Assembly: GCF_963678635.1 (NCBI RefSeq)
Contig: NC_087064.1
Span: 16,857,802-16,921,801 of the forward strand
Direction: 5' to 3'
Source: Symsagittifera roscoffensis
Lineage: Eukaryota; Xenacoelomorpha; Acoela; Convolutidae
DNA: 64,000 nt
Both the position numbers and the translations under genes were made by a program. Position 1 is the stretch's first letter. Every line of letters starts with the position of its first letter. Shown here piece after piece: positions 33,760 through 44,148 of the stretch. Below the pieces are notes generated by a model. The model was given only the letters and a program-made list of their open reading frames with translations. It was not told the DNA's origin and did no database searches.

Positions 33760-34337
33760 CCCGGGTCGAGGTGCTGGAAACATAAGTCGAGTTCTTCGAA
33801 AAAAAATCGGTATTTTTCAATTGTTTCGACCGAATTTCGTTATTTTTGAATTTGTCGACCAAATTTTGGCCTGCTTCGATTTTCTCGAGTCAACAAAAAA
33901 TTATTCGACTTTGTTTGACCCAGTTCAGAAATGTTTCGACGTTCTCGACCGAAATTGGGTAAGTTTCGACTTTGTGCTCGACATAGGTTTCGACCGTGAT
34001 CGACCTATATTTCGACTGTGCTCGACCCATATTTCGGTTTTCTCGACTGAAATTTGGTATGTTTCGACTGTGTCGACTTTTGTTTCTACTTTCTCGACCG
34101 AAATCGGGTATGTTTCGACTTTGATCTCGACCTATGTTTCGGCTTTCTCGATCGAAGTTGGTTATGTTTCGGCTTTCTCGATCGAAGTTGGTTATGTTTT
34201 GACTTTCTCGTCTAAAATCGGTCGTGCTTCGACTTTGTGCTCGACTTAAATTGCTGCTCGACCGCGGATTTTCAGTTGCACAAATGCAAGTGATTGACTT
34301 CGAAAATCAAAACACAGGTCGAGCACCCCGACCCGGG
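33760..34337. mobile_element. TIR element with internal TTTCGAC tandem repeats
   Basis: Ends are inverted: CCCGGGTCGAGGTGCT at 33,760 and AGCACCCCGACCCGGG ending at 34,337. Between them, degenerate units of roughly 30-60 bp repeat TTTCGACTTTCTCGACCGAAAT. The 191-codon plus ORF over it is a consequence of the tandem array. It sits in the intron just 32 bases before the acceptor of the 34-kb exon. The flanking TT on both sides may be a 2-bp duplication. The CCCGGGT start is shared with the element at 1,780. Confidence 0.65.
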
Positions 34338-34369
34338 TTAGTCTTCAAAAAGAATCTATTCTATTTCAG

Positions 34370-34916
34370 ATCGCTTCCAGTTCTTTCTACAATTGTGAAC
34401 TTAGAACACAGAAGCTCATTGTATTATAACTACTATTGGTTGGATCATCAATTCTTAGAGCTGAGCGAAAAAGTATTTCGACCAATTTTTTCCAAAATTA
34501 ATCATTTCGATGACCGTGAAACGGGCTGCTGCATCAGCCAAAGCTATAACTATTTTGTGAAGGGGTTCACAGGTATGCTCGTGACCCCTAAAGAATACCT
34601 TGACAAACTTACTGACTACAAAGACGACAACAAACAGCTCAATCTTATCTGGGCGTACTACTTGCCCGACTGCGCAATTAACATAATAACTAAAGTCGGA
34701 TTTGGAACAGGGATATTGAAAAGGTTTAACTATAACTCTGACACGGGAAAGCAGATGGCCATGGCAGGAGTTCCCTACCAGCTGAGAGTGGGCTATTCAA
34801 ACTGGACACCGCCTCTTCCATATCAGGACCCTGGTGACTTCTTGACCTTCAGATGGTTCAAATTGAATATAATGTGTCAGGATCAGCCCTGGAAATGCTA
34901 TAATGAAGAAACTTAG
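34370..34916 (+). CDS. 3' exon of a paralogue of the 10-15 kb family
   Basis: Acceptor CTATTCTATTTCAG ends at 34,369. One base completes a codon, then 181 codons follow to TAG at 34,914-34,916. The peptide includes LSTIVNLEHRSSLYYNYYW, GCCISQSYNYFVKGFTG, TPKEYLDKL, LIWAYYLPDCAINIITKVGF, VGYSNWTPP and IMCQDQPWKC. Exons B, C and D of the minus-strand gene encode the same order, so here three exons' worth of sequence is one exon (intron loss here or gain there). The frame is undamaged. A possible poly(A) signal ATTAAA lies at 34,972. Upstream exons were not found. Function unknown; Cys and aromatic content suggest an extracellular domain. Confidence 0.7.
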
Positions 34917-35255
34917 GTTCAAGAATGACTCCGTCGCTTTCCAAGCGCTGTATGCTATGTTTCTGACAACTATTAAATGATTAAAAAATAATACATACGT
35001 TTTGTAACTTAAAGGGATGAGTCACCCAAATAGAAAAAACATAGCAAATTGACTGTTTTAGAAAATCAGCAATCAGTTGTTTAGAAAATCAATAATTTTC
35101 ATCGCCAGCTGTTGTTTGCGGTTAAACGGAATAAAGGTAAAGATTACCTACTTTGCTGTCAAAATCAAAACGTTTTTTGGTATGGCTGATAAAAAAATTA
35201 GCAGATGTCGCTTGATTTTTAGGATATTTACCATTCTGAAAATTACCATTGACAG

Positions 35256-35688
35256 CAGGGGCGGATGTAGGACTGTCTCGAGGGGGCTGCCGATTTTCAA
35301 AGTTTGTCCGAAATTTTGTCAACTTGTTTTAAGTCGACTACCTTGATTTTTCGAATGTTCACAGAACACTATAAAGAACCTATTTTTAGATTAAGAACCT
35401 AAGAAAATTTTGAAAAACATATCAAAAATGCCGTTTTTGGGCTCTTTTTGGAAAAAATTGACCTAAAAATTGCATTTTTTGGCGCGCGCTCCCCTTGAAA
35501 AATAGTATATTGGTGCCAAAGGCGCCTTTAGAAAAAAATGTTGGTTGGTTTAAAAATTTTGGTGTTGGGTGTGACCCTTTTAGCGTAAGTAAAAACTTAG
35601 TGTTGGTTGAAGACAATTTGGTTGGCGAGGGGTCAAATCCCTGAGGGGAAACCGACCACCGCCGCCCTTCCCATTAAGTCCGCTCCTG
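35256..35688 (+). mobile_element. hAT-like MITE, diverged
   Basis: Starts CAGGGGCGGATGTAGGA and ends AAGTCCGCTCCTG. Flanks ATTGACAG and TTTGACAT match at 6 of 8 positions. The interior has the GGCGCGCGCTCCCC and GGCGCC landmarks. Confidence 0.7.
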
Positions 35689-35983
35689 TTTGACATCCAA
35701 GGAGGGGATCAACTTTGGAGTCGAGTATTTTAAAATTTTAATTTCGATATACTCTCGGCCTGTCAATCACATCTGTAATTGACACATCATTACAATCATA
35801 TCTACTACCATAGCGTATAAAAAGAATTCAAATTATTTTTCGCAATCCACTATAAAACGTTTCAAATTTTCCCACATTATAAGTATTCATACGTGTTCAG
35901 CATTTGAACCACCCATGAGAAAAAATTTTTGTTTTTGATTAACCGTCGGGCGTCATCATTGTTTGTGTAATGATACCTAGTTA

Positions 35984-36378
35984 CAGGGGCGGTCTTAGGG
36001 GGGGGGGGCGGGGAGGCGGACGCCCCCTCTCTCCTCCCCCCTCAGGGATTCGACCCCCTGCCGACCCTTTGATACTTTTTCAGAAATCCATTTTTGGCCG
36101 ACCGACCCTAAAATTTTTCTAAAGGCGCCTTTGGCGCCAATATATACTAACTTTGAGAGGGAGCGCGCCAAAAAAAACGCGATTTTTTTGTCAAAATTTT
36201 TCAAAAAGTGCCCAAAAACGGCTTTTTTGACTGTTTTTTCAAAAAATTGCCTGCGGCGCAGAAAATTTTGCCAAAATTGGAGGCAAAAAAGTGCTTTGGG
36301 GGAGCTTCAAAAATCAATTTGGTCGACCTAAAAAAGGTCCGCCCCGCCCCCCTCGAGAAAATCCTAGATCCGCCCCTG
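35984..36378 (-). mobile_element. hAT-like MITE with perfect 8-bp duplication, inside an R2 repeat
   Basis: Flanked by CCTAGTTA at 35,976-35,983 and 36,379-36,386. Reverse orientation, ending GATCCGCCCCTG. The sequence right of it (TACCGAAAGTAACGGAATA...TTCACCTGTGATC) is the reverse complement of R2 sequence seen at 23,440-23,620, so the MITE inserted at or in an R2 copy. Confidence 0.85.
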
Positions 36379-36386
36379 CCTAGTTA

Positions 36387-37580
36387 TCCAACTTTCGTAC
36401 CGAAAGTAACGGAATATTTGTGCTCGGGGTGGTTTTTTTTCTGCAGACAATATTTAAATTTTTAACTAGCCATTTATGACAGAGTTTTATTTATATCATT
36501 CAAAAGGTATTGTTGCTGAAAATAACAAAAGATATTTCACCTGTGATCTTTTTTCGTAAAGTTATGGTGGTTTAAAGATTGCAATTTGGCCAATTTGTAC
36601 AATTAACGCGCGATATATTTCGCGCTATGAACACGCAAGCGGATGTTTAATCTGTCTTAGAAATCTTTCCAAATTAGTTGAAGGAAGCCTATTTACCATC
36701 AGAGGTGGCTTTAGAGGGAGGCGGCGGAGGCGCCAAAAAAAGGTTGACCAAAAAGTTTCTGCATTTTTTATTGAAAATCTGCCCCCCTCGAGAAAATCCT
36801 AGATCCGCCCCTGCTTACCATAAATGATTTGTTAAGAGGAGCAAAATTTGTTTCATATGGCGTGTGGGGGGGAACAAAAATATGGAACAAAAATCTCTCA
36901 CTAAAGAAAAATTAATTTTATGGTTATTACATTAAATTTTTTCATATTATTAATGCTCCATAGGCCCTAAAAGGCGGTCGGAACATTCAGGGCTTCGCCT
37001 TAAAACGAGTAGTCTTGTTTTATTTTCTAAAAGAAACTTAGATCGATATTTTTTATTCGTTCAAGCGTTATTGTTCCGAATTTCGCAGAAAGTGACAAAA
37101 TATTTGTGCTCGTGTTGGTTTTTTCTCCCGACAATTTTCGACTTTTTAAGTAGCAATTTTTGGCGGAAATGTTTTTATATCATTCAAAATCTATTGTTCT
37201 TCTGAGCTTATATTTAAAAAAATATTTCACCTGCGAATTTTTTTCTAAAGTTATGGGGGTTTAAAAATTGTATACTTGGCCAATTTGGGACAAATAACGT
37301 GCGATATACTTCGTGCTATAAAAGCGTTTTTTATGAAATTTCAATATTCAATTCTTAAACTTTTAAAAAAACTAAAATGCAGTCAGAACTATTGGTGTTT
37401 GGCCCTGATACGAGCAGTCGTGCGGGTGATAAAATTAAGAATCTTAGTATACTGATTATTTTTTCGAAAAAACGTATTTAAAATTTTCTAAATCTAAAAC
37501 CTTTGGATAGACGTTAGAAGTTAATCGGAACATTCAGAGCCTTGCCCTGATACGAGCAGTCTGGTTTTTATTTATTTATT
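36387..37580 (-). repeat. R2 repeat copies in reverse orientation
   Basis: At least two partial copies head to tail. Cores lie at about 36,955-37,015, 37,390-37,425 and 37,515-37,565, each with the CAGGGC...GCCCTG-type core and GAGCAGT. Arms with GGCCAATTTG and CGCGATATA lie at 36,590 and 37,283. No coding potential. Confidence 0.6.
36700..36813 (-). mobile_element. Internally deleted 114-bp hAT-like MITE nested in an R2 repeat
   Basis: Only the two ends remain: CAGAGGTGGCTTTAG at the left and CTCGAGAAAATCCTAGATCC then GCCCCTG at the right. Flanks TTTACCAT (36,692-36,699) and CTTACCAT (36,814-36,821) agree at 7 of 8. Removing it restores the R2 text TTGAAGGAAGCC...ACCATAAATGATTTGTTAA. Confidence 0.75.
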
Positions 37581-37667
37581 GTTTTAACCCGGCCTCTTCT
37601 GACTCGAAACTTTTTTTATCACTGAGAAAAAAATCAAATATTTGTATCAATGAGAAAAAATCAGGGC

Positions 37668-37975
37668 AGATTTTCAAAAAACTTTTAGAAATTTTTTCTA
37701 GGTGGACTAAATTGATTTTCCGAGCACCGCCAAAGCACTAAAAAGACCCTGTTCTGGCCAAACTTGCAGCTCCGCAAGCAAAACTTTAAAAAAAAACATG
37801 CAAAAAATGCGTTTTGAGGCCCTTTTTGAAAAAAAAATGTTTACCAAAAAAATGCGTTTTTTCGGCGCGCGCTCCCCTTTTGAAATTTTTAAGGGTCAGT
37901 CAGCCAAAAATGGATATCTGAAAACAGTACTAAGGGGGACTTTTTAGGTCGGCAGGCGTTCAGCTTCCTGCTTAG
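37668..37975 (+). mobile_element. hAT-like MITE fragment without ends
   Basis: Interior landmarks are in family order (CAGATTTTCAAAAAAC, AGGTGGACTAAATTG, CGGCGCGCGCTCCCC, GTCAGCCAAAAATGGATAT). Neither inverted terminus is present. Confidence 0.55.
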
Positions 37976-38079
37976 CTTTGTCTGGTGATACCTTATAAGA
38001 TAAACGATTTAAAATTTAAAGATCATGACCATCAGGAATCCAGTACCCTCATCACTCAAAGGGTAATTTGCTACTACTC

Positions 38080-38347
38080 AACGACACCAATTTTTGGCCT
38101 ACCGCCCTTCTTATAAAAAAATATTCTAAACTACACTAAATTTCAATAGGAACACGTATCGAACAAAAAAAGTTTATGATGAAAACTTTCCAAAGTGCCA
38201 AAGGGATATTTTTGCCCAATTTTTCAAAAATTTTCTTGCAGCTCAAAAATTTGGGCCGTTTTGCTTCCGAGTGCGAAAGATGATGAAACTCATTTTTAAA
38301 ATATGTTAATGCTGCTCCGCCCTCGAAAAAACCCCACATCGCCTCTG
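38080..38347 (-). mobile_element. Highly diverged hAT-like MITE
   Basis: The right-hand end CCCTCGAAAAAACCCCACAT then CGCCTCTG is a decayed form of the family end. Inside, GGCCTACCGCCC and a GCCCAATTTTTCAAAAATTT stretch fit the reverse orientation. The overlapping minus ORF (38,136-38,534) is therefore not taken as a gene. Confidence 0.4.
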
Positions 38348-38903
38348 TCTTTGTCATTTTCAATTTTGGCTGATACTGCATTTGATCTTTACATGCGAAA
38401 ACAATTATATATCGTTCACAAACACAAATTGGTGCCATGAAGGGTGATCTTTTGAAATGTTTACATAGCCACAAATTGAAGCGAACAAAACTCAAACATT
38501 TTGAACAAATCTCGCCTATTCGATGGTAATTCAAAACCTTTTAAAGCCAATGAGATACTCAATTGACCAAAGTTGAGCATAATTGTTAGCTTATAATAGT
38601 TTATTTGCAAACATTTGACTTAAATGAGGTAAAATTTATTTGCAATGAAAATATCATCTAAATTTTCAATTATTCCTCTAGTTGAATATTCATTGGTGCA
38701 CGTTCGTTTTGCTCTGTTCAGTTGAGCTCTGATTAATAATGATTTCTGTTTCAAATCATGATTTTGATCAGATGTGGTCATTTGCAGTCTAAGCGCAACA
38801 AAAGCGCCGCTTTCAGTTCAAGCAGACTAAGTTGGAACTCAGGAGTAATCGAGAACCAATTGGGTTTGCGAGAACGAACCCCGCTTACTTCGCAGATGAT
38901 TAC

Positions 38904-38988
38904 CTCTTTGAGATAACCGCGGCTTGGGTGGGTTTCCGGTAGTACTTTTGGGTTCCAACTCTTTAGTACAAGATTGGTACCCTCCCAT
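38904..38988 (-). CDS. Possible first coding exon, minus strand
   Basis: ATG 38,988 lies in a strong Kozak-like context (CACCATGG) and the frame runs 28 codons to a good donor, AGAG|GTAATC. The peptide starts MGGYQSCTKE, which fits an N-myristoylation pattern (Gly2, Ser6) with a nearby Cys, and continues Pro/Lys-rich. A different minus frame (38,778-39,023) is also open across the region. No downstream exon was identified, so both readings remain weak. Confidence 0.28.
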
Positions 38989-39415
38989 GGTGAGTGTTCA
39001 CTATATCTTCTAAATTCGTGCACTATTCAAAACCCCCGTTCGTCTGACCTTTCCGACTGAGTCGACTGAAGCGACCCCGCAATCTCGTCTTGCAATCAAG
39101 CGAGCTAGAGGAAGACTCAAATCGGATTGGTTGGACGGACACCCAGATTACCATAATGAGGCGTCACTCCAGAAATGCTTTGAGAAACGAAGTTGAAAAG
39201 TGAGTGAAGTCTTGCTCTGGATCTGAAATTATTGGGGGTTTTGAGCAACCATCTAAAACGAACTTACTTTGTTCAATTTGGGTGACAGAATTTGAATCTC
39301 AATGCAATTTAGAATGAAAGATGTCGTGTAACCAACTAATACTCAGTTGAATATATTGCTTTAAAATTCGTCGGTAGATACTAAAAAACTGAGCTTTTGA
39401 AAAAGAAGTAGCGGA

Positions 39416-39948
39416 ATGATTTCCTTCTTTTCATCTGTTTGGGTTGTTTTTGCATTTCAAATAAGTAGTTTTAATGAAATTGCTGCTACAAACTGCCATG
39501 AAAAGGCTCTAGGCAACTCTGTTAAACTCGGTAACTTGACTTTGACTTCTGTTCATGTCTGTACCGATGGTTATTGGAGCTTAGGCACTTCTGAACCGGA
39601 CATTTTAACATCACCGGATCAATTTGACTCTCTAAACCGATCGACAATAATTGCCCCATTAGTTCTATCAGGTGAGAGGCAATATGAGGACACGATGGTG
39701 TTCACTCAATTTCAATCTAATACAGTGTCTGGAATTGTTCATCCCCAACACCCTGAATTCAATTGTGATTTTCAGTTGTACACTTCCCCAAACCTTAGTC
39801 CAAAAACCGTCTATTTGAATCTTTACAAAGATACGAACTACGCCTCGTCTGGACAAAGTAAGGTGTATGTCCTGATAATTTATGGTAGAAGAAGACATGA
39901 ATACTTCTGGACAGTAGATAAGACGAGGAATAAATGGACCAGGAAACA
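39416..39948 (+). CDS. Secreted protein, exon 1 (NIDO-like N-terminal half)
   Basis: The ATG opens a typical signal peptide (MISFFSSVWVVFAFQISS) followed by a mature chain with few Cys. The stretch VHVCTDGYWSLG...STIIAPLVLS resembles the start of NIDO (nidogen-type) domains, where an N/D-G-y-x-s-F/L-G is followed by i-I-A-P-x-x-x; this is similarity by eye only. NRST and NLT sequons are present. The exon ends in phase 2 at AAACA|GTAAGT. Joining to exon 2 gives 216 residues. An extracellular matrix or adhesion role is plausible but not shown. Confidence 0.7.
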
Positions 39949-40643
39949 GTAAGTTGAGTAAATCTTGATTTAAATTAACAAACATATTTTAGCGCTGGGA
40001 GCAGTTGTTTTTTTACTAGTACCTTGAGAAACCAATTGTTTTTTTTCTATTGTTTCGAGTCTAGTCGCTGCGTGAGAGAACCTTCAAGATAACAGAATTG
40101 ATCAAAATTTACAGCACTACAGTGACATAAACTGCGTGCATTAAGTTCTGACAACTACTCAAAAAAAAACATATGTTTATCTGTTATGGGCGAAAAATTG
40201 AGTATACGCGAAATAAAAAAAAACTCGCTGAAACCTGAGAAGACAAAAAATTACAATTAATCAACGCCTGCTTCGCTTCTCTCCATTGTCCTTACCTTAC
40301 ATTTGGCTTGGGACGCATGTTGTGCTTGGTCAAGAGTTTGCGCTAATCTTTACTGCTATACGTAAAATTTAAGCAGAGACTTAAAGTTACAATTTCTGAA
40401 ACTTGAAAGGAGCAAAATTTATAGTTCCTTGTCCCGCATGTTATCGCATGTAATGACATGTGTGCTCTCAGTTTTCTCCATATTCAGCAAACGGTCCACA
40501 TCGGTTAGGGAAAAACCAGTAAAATTTTGTCTGTTTTTCAAACAAATGAGTAGGCGTACACTGTAGGTTGGTCTCAATTCTTCTGCGAATAAATTTTTTA
40601 AAAAAAAATATTTTTATTAAAAGTGGCAAAATTTTCTATTTAG

Positions 40644-40761
40644 ATCCTCGTTTCGAATTGCCAGGGTTCATGTGCTAGAATCCCTGACCAGCGGTGTCAC
40701 AATTGATAACAACAATTACTGGCTGATGGAACTAGATCAAACCGGAGCTGGACCATTGTAA
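40644..40761 (+). CDS. Secreted protein, exon 2
   Basis: Acceptor TTTCTATTTAG; the first base completes a Gln codon. Then 38 codons (SSFRIARVHVLESLTSGVTI...LDQTGAGPL) run to TAA at 40,759-40,761. The continuous frame and the matching phase support the 695-nt intron (39,949-40,643). The Thr-rich ORF that follows immediately is in another frame; see the separate entry. Confidence 0.6.
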
Positions 40762-40769
40762 CTCTAATT

Positions 40770-41043
40770 GGAGTCACAACGCCTGCAACAACCACTGCCG
40801 AGGCTATGACGACTCCGAAACACACGACACCCACGACAACACCAGAATCTACGACTTCTGAACCTACGATAACATTAGAACATACAACAACACTGGAACC
40901 AGAAACCACGACTCAAAAAGCTACGACTCTAGAGAAAAAAGCAGAAAAAGAGAAACGAAAACAAGAAAAAAGCAGAAAAGAGAAAAAAAAGGCACAAAAA
41001 GAAATAGTAACACGACAAAAAGGCAAAAAGGGAAATAAACAAT
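40770..41043 (+). pseudogene. Thr-rich/Lys-rich tail in a shifted frame after exon 2
   Basis: A frame offset from exon 2 encodes a mucin-like stretch (TTPATTTAEAMTTPKHTT and further TTT repeats), then a Lys-rich tail ending GKKGNKQ. It closes over two AATAAA signals (41,034 and 41,041). Such a stalk and basic tail would fit a secreted protein's C-terminus. It is reached only by a frameshift, an unseen alternative splice, or a sequence error; otherwise it is 3' UTR. Confidence 0.4.
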
Positions 41044-41046
41044 AAA

Positions 41047-42227
41047 AAGTTTAAAAAGGCACTTATGAGTCACTAATGTATCAAAGACTGATTTTTCTGG
41101 AAGGAGATTTAAATTGAAAGAGATTTCCCATAGGAGCTAGTCTCAAGCAGCCAGCGAGGATTCTGGAAGCAGCATTAGTTTTATACGTTTTTTGTTGAAA
41201 TATGTATCATAAATACTAAAATGATGTAATTGGTAATAACTAAAAATTATAAACTGATGTTCATTAATTGTGCTTAGCTGTCTGAAATTATCAGTTTGAT
41301 AATTGCTGTGATGAAAAGTGAAAGTGGTTAGTTCTTTTGAGGGTTGAAATTTTTTGAATTATTGGATAAATGAATGATTTTTATCCACAGAGAATTCTGA
41401 AAATGCAATATCATTTGTTAAAAAAGAATAATATTTAACAAAATTTTGCATCATTTATTTTTTGTTAGTTGACAGCCAAAGTTGTTTTTCATAAGCAAAT
41501 GTTTTCAAATTGGGCTAAAAAGAAAATCAAAAGTAAGTTGCAAAAAAATCAAATTTGAGAAGTATAAACTTTCAGGTTTTTTTTTGAAAAAAAATAGGAC
41601 GATTGTTATATAATGGTCTTCACCACGTTCACTGACGCCTAAAAACAGGGCTTCAATAAGGAATTTTTTCATAAATACTTTATCAACCTTTTTCTTTCAT
41701 TGACTTTTTATCAATTCATGAAAAATATCTACGCTTAAAGGTCTAAATGCGCGCCTACCTACCTTTATATAATGATATTTTGATCGATGAACTCATAGCC
41801 AAATAGCAGTGTTCAAAAAAGCATGATTCTGTTGTGTTACAACGGGTGATAGGGACTCAAAAAATGATTTAACCATGTAATCATTTGCACAATAATGAAT
41901 AGCTTAGCAAACAATTTTCATTTTAGTCAAATGCGACGAATTTGTGTCAAAAACTTTAACGGAGAGGCGAAGTCTAGACATTACAATATAAGAGAGCCTC
42001 TTAGTTGAAAAAAAAAAATTGAAAACTTTGAACACACTAGATCCATCAACATGAATATAGTTAGTTTTCAAGAACAACATGCTAATAAAAAAGAAAGCAA
42101 AATTATCATCGCGAAACAATTTAACAAGCGCTAAGAAAGCCAAAAACACCTGAGTACCAACTCTTCGCTGAAAAAAAATTGAAAAGACATGAAAATTATT
42201 TAAACTAATAGGGTTCCCCTCAAACTC

Positions 42228-42264
<37 letters not shown>

Positions 42265-42856
42265 GCAAAAACTTAATAAAATTGATTGAAAAAAATGGAG
42301 AAAACGGAAAAAAAATGCAAAAAAAAACAGTCAAAAAACACAATGACCAATCAAAAAAAAGCTTTTAGCATTTACCGAGCGCCCACTGAGATAACAACAA
42401 ATGGTAAGCAGCCCCCGGAAACAAAAAATGCCACAAGTAATTGTTATATAAAAAATCGATTAATTTATTTTTAAAACTTTGGAAGCTTGCAAAACGAAGT
42501 ACCATTTTTCTCTAAAAATATTCATTCAATTTTTTCTTCTTGAATTGACGCAAAATAAAGTAACCGAGCCAATAAATTGCAAGACGGAATCATTTAAACA
42601 GAATAAAACTTTTTAGCGAAAATAAAAGCGGAAAACAAAACCAAGGAAAAAATAAAACGTCTGGTTTATTATAATTTAAAAAAATACAGAAGTAAACCAA
42701 AAACACTCGTCTTTACGTTAAAAAACGCTCGTGTTTACTGTCAGTTCAAAAAAAATTTCTGATGCGGCAACTAATACACAAATTATCAGCAAACAAACAA
42801 AAATCCGACAAATCAATTTTTGCAGGGTTCTTTTTCCATTTTTCTATATTAAAAAA
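41047..42856. other. Noncoding stretch after the secreted-protein gene
   Basis: AT-rich; contains the (AC)n microsatellite listed separately. No exon is supported. Confidence 0.4.
42229..42262. repeat. (AC)17 microsatellite
   Basis: Seventeen uninterrupted AC units. Confidence 0.98.
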
Positions 42857-42930
42857 AGGTCCTCCTGGGACTCGAGCCCCATACCCTAGGGTAAAAAAAC
42901 AACAGCGTTACCACTATGCCAAGTGAGGAT
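42857..42930 (-). tRNA. tRNA-like sequence (tRNA pseudogene or SINE head)
   Basis: On the minus strand, TTGGCATAGTGGTAACG looks like an A box and GGGCTCGAGTCCC like a B box. The ends TCCTCAC and GGAGGACC can pair partly as an acceptor stem, and a T7 run follows directly as a Pol III terminator. However the T stem pairs poorly and the anticodon arm holds an internal T7 run, so an intact tRNA is doubtful. It may head a SINE. Confidence 0.38.
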
Positions 42931-43078
42931 TAGTCTTGAAATTACTGAGCTAATAGAGCAACTTTACAGTTTCTCGCAAATTTGTAAAAGTTGTTTTTTA
43001 GGCGAAGTCTAGTTTCCGATTACGAGCTACTTGGTCTGACAAAGGTAACCAAATTGAGTAGGCAAAATTACAACCAAC

Positions 43079-43321
43079 ATGAAAAATTCTGCAAATTTGA
43101 AAAATGACGTATATTTTAAACGTTATTATGCTCCGATTATGTCTGCTGCAGCTTCTCTATTAGAGATGACCAAAAAATGCGTCATGAGAACAAAACGAAG
43201 ACGAGTCGTGGAAAAAACTTTAGTACCTGGTTATAAAACACTTGCTACCGCAAGTGAAGCAAAAGGGAGCTGCAATTTAGTAAACACAAGCGGAAAGCGG
43301 CAAAAAATTCAGAAGTTTTAA
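43079..43321 (+). CDS. Unassigned small basic ORF
   Basis: An 80-codon ORF, Lys/Arg-rich, with a short MSAAASLLEM segment and a KRQKIQKF C-terminus. A possible upstream exon (43,003-43,042) ends at CAAAG|GTAACC. No family or repeat is recognised; it could be chance. Confidence 0.2.
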   Translation: MKNSANLKNDVYFKRYYAPIMSAAASLLEMTKKCVMRTKRRRVVEKTLVPGYKTLATASEAKGSCNLVNTSGKRQKIQKF

Positions 43322-44148
43322 AAAGCACAAAGACACCAAAATTTGCGTGGTAATTGAAATGTAAGATACTAAAAGCAACCACACTAACTCTGCTTTTTTA
43401 AAATCGGAATGTATAACACCAAAGTGCGTAAAATTGAATTTTTCAATTTTTTTAAGAATGTTGGAAAAATCCTAAAACCGAATTTCAAATAATTTATTGT
43501 TCTAGGAAACAAACTGTTTTTTTCCGGTTCATTTGATAAATTAAAAAAAGCATCAACTGTGCTAAAACATTATTAATCAAATGTTGAAGAACATGTTATT
43601 ATACTGATTTTGCTGCCTCTGCTCCTCTCAAAGTGTCTCAAAAGCAGCACTTTCAAATTGGAAAATGCGCCACCAAAAAAAGCACTTTTTTGCTGCTCGT
43701 GTCAAAAAAATTGCATTTTACACTCGCACTACGCTCCGCTTGAGTCTCTAAGCCATGTGGTCTGTACCAGGATACGAGAAGCTAAATACATCCCTTTGCA
43801 GCTTTTTCTGTTTTTTTTTCCTTTTTTGCTTGTTAATTATTTTTCAAAGGCAACAAAACACATGCTGTCAATTATGCACATTTCACTAATGTTTTATGTG
43901 CTCGTATAATTCTCTTTCAATTCCATTTCTGCTTTCTTGGTTTGATTTTCACTTTGTTTGAATCATGAACTTAATTTATTTTCATATTGCCTGCATAAAT
44001 CTTCGTGAACTTCGCTGATTTCTGTTTGAAAGTAACACTTTTATTTGCAACTTCAGTTGAAAAAAAAAACAAGTAGCATCGTACTATGACACTGATATCC
44101 GCTTTTGTAAATATGACACAATATCCGACTCTGTGATTCTATCATTGG

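Noticed and set aside
33674-34249. 191-codon plus-strand ORF
   Set aside because: Produced by the TTTCGAC tandem array inside a TIR element; the repeats conserve DNA, not protein.
38136-38534. 132-codon minus-strand ORF
   Set aside because: Its centre overlaps a diverged hAT-like MITE end, so it is probably not a gene.
41904-42260. 118-codon minus-strand ORF starting in the AC microsatellite
   Set aside because: The N-terminus is the microsatellite (Cys-Val repeats) and the rest has no domain, splice signal or coding bias.
43610-43909. 99-codon plus-strand ORF
   Set aside because: Low-complexity Phe/Leu-rich reading of AT-rich DNA with no splice or domain support.
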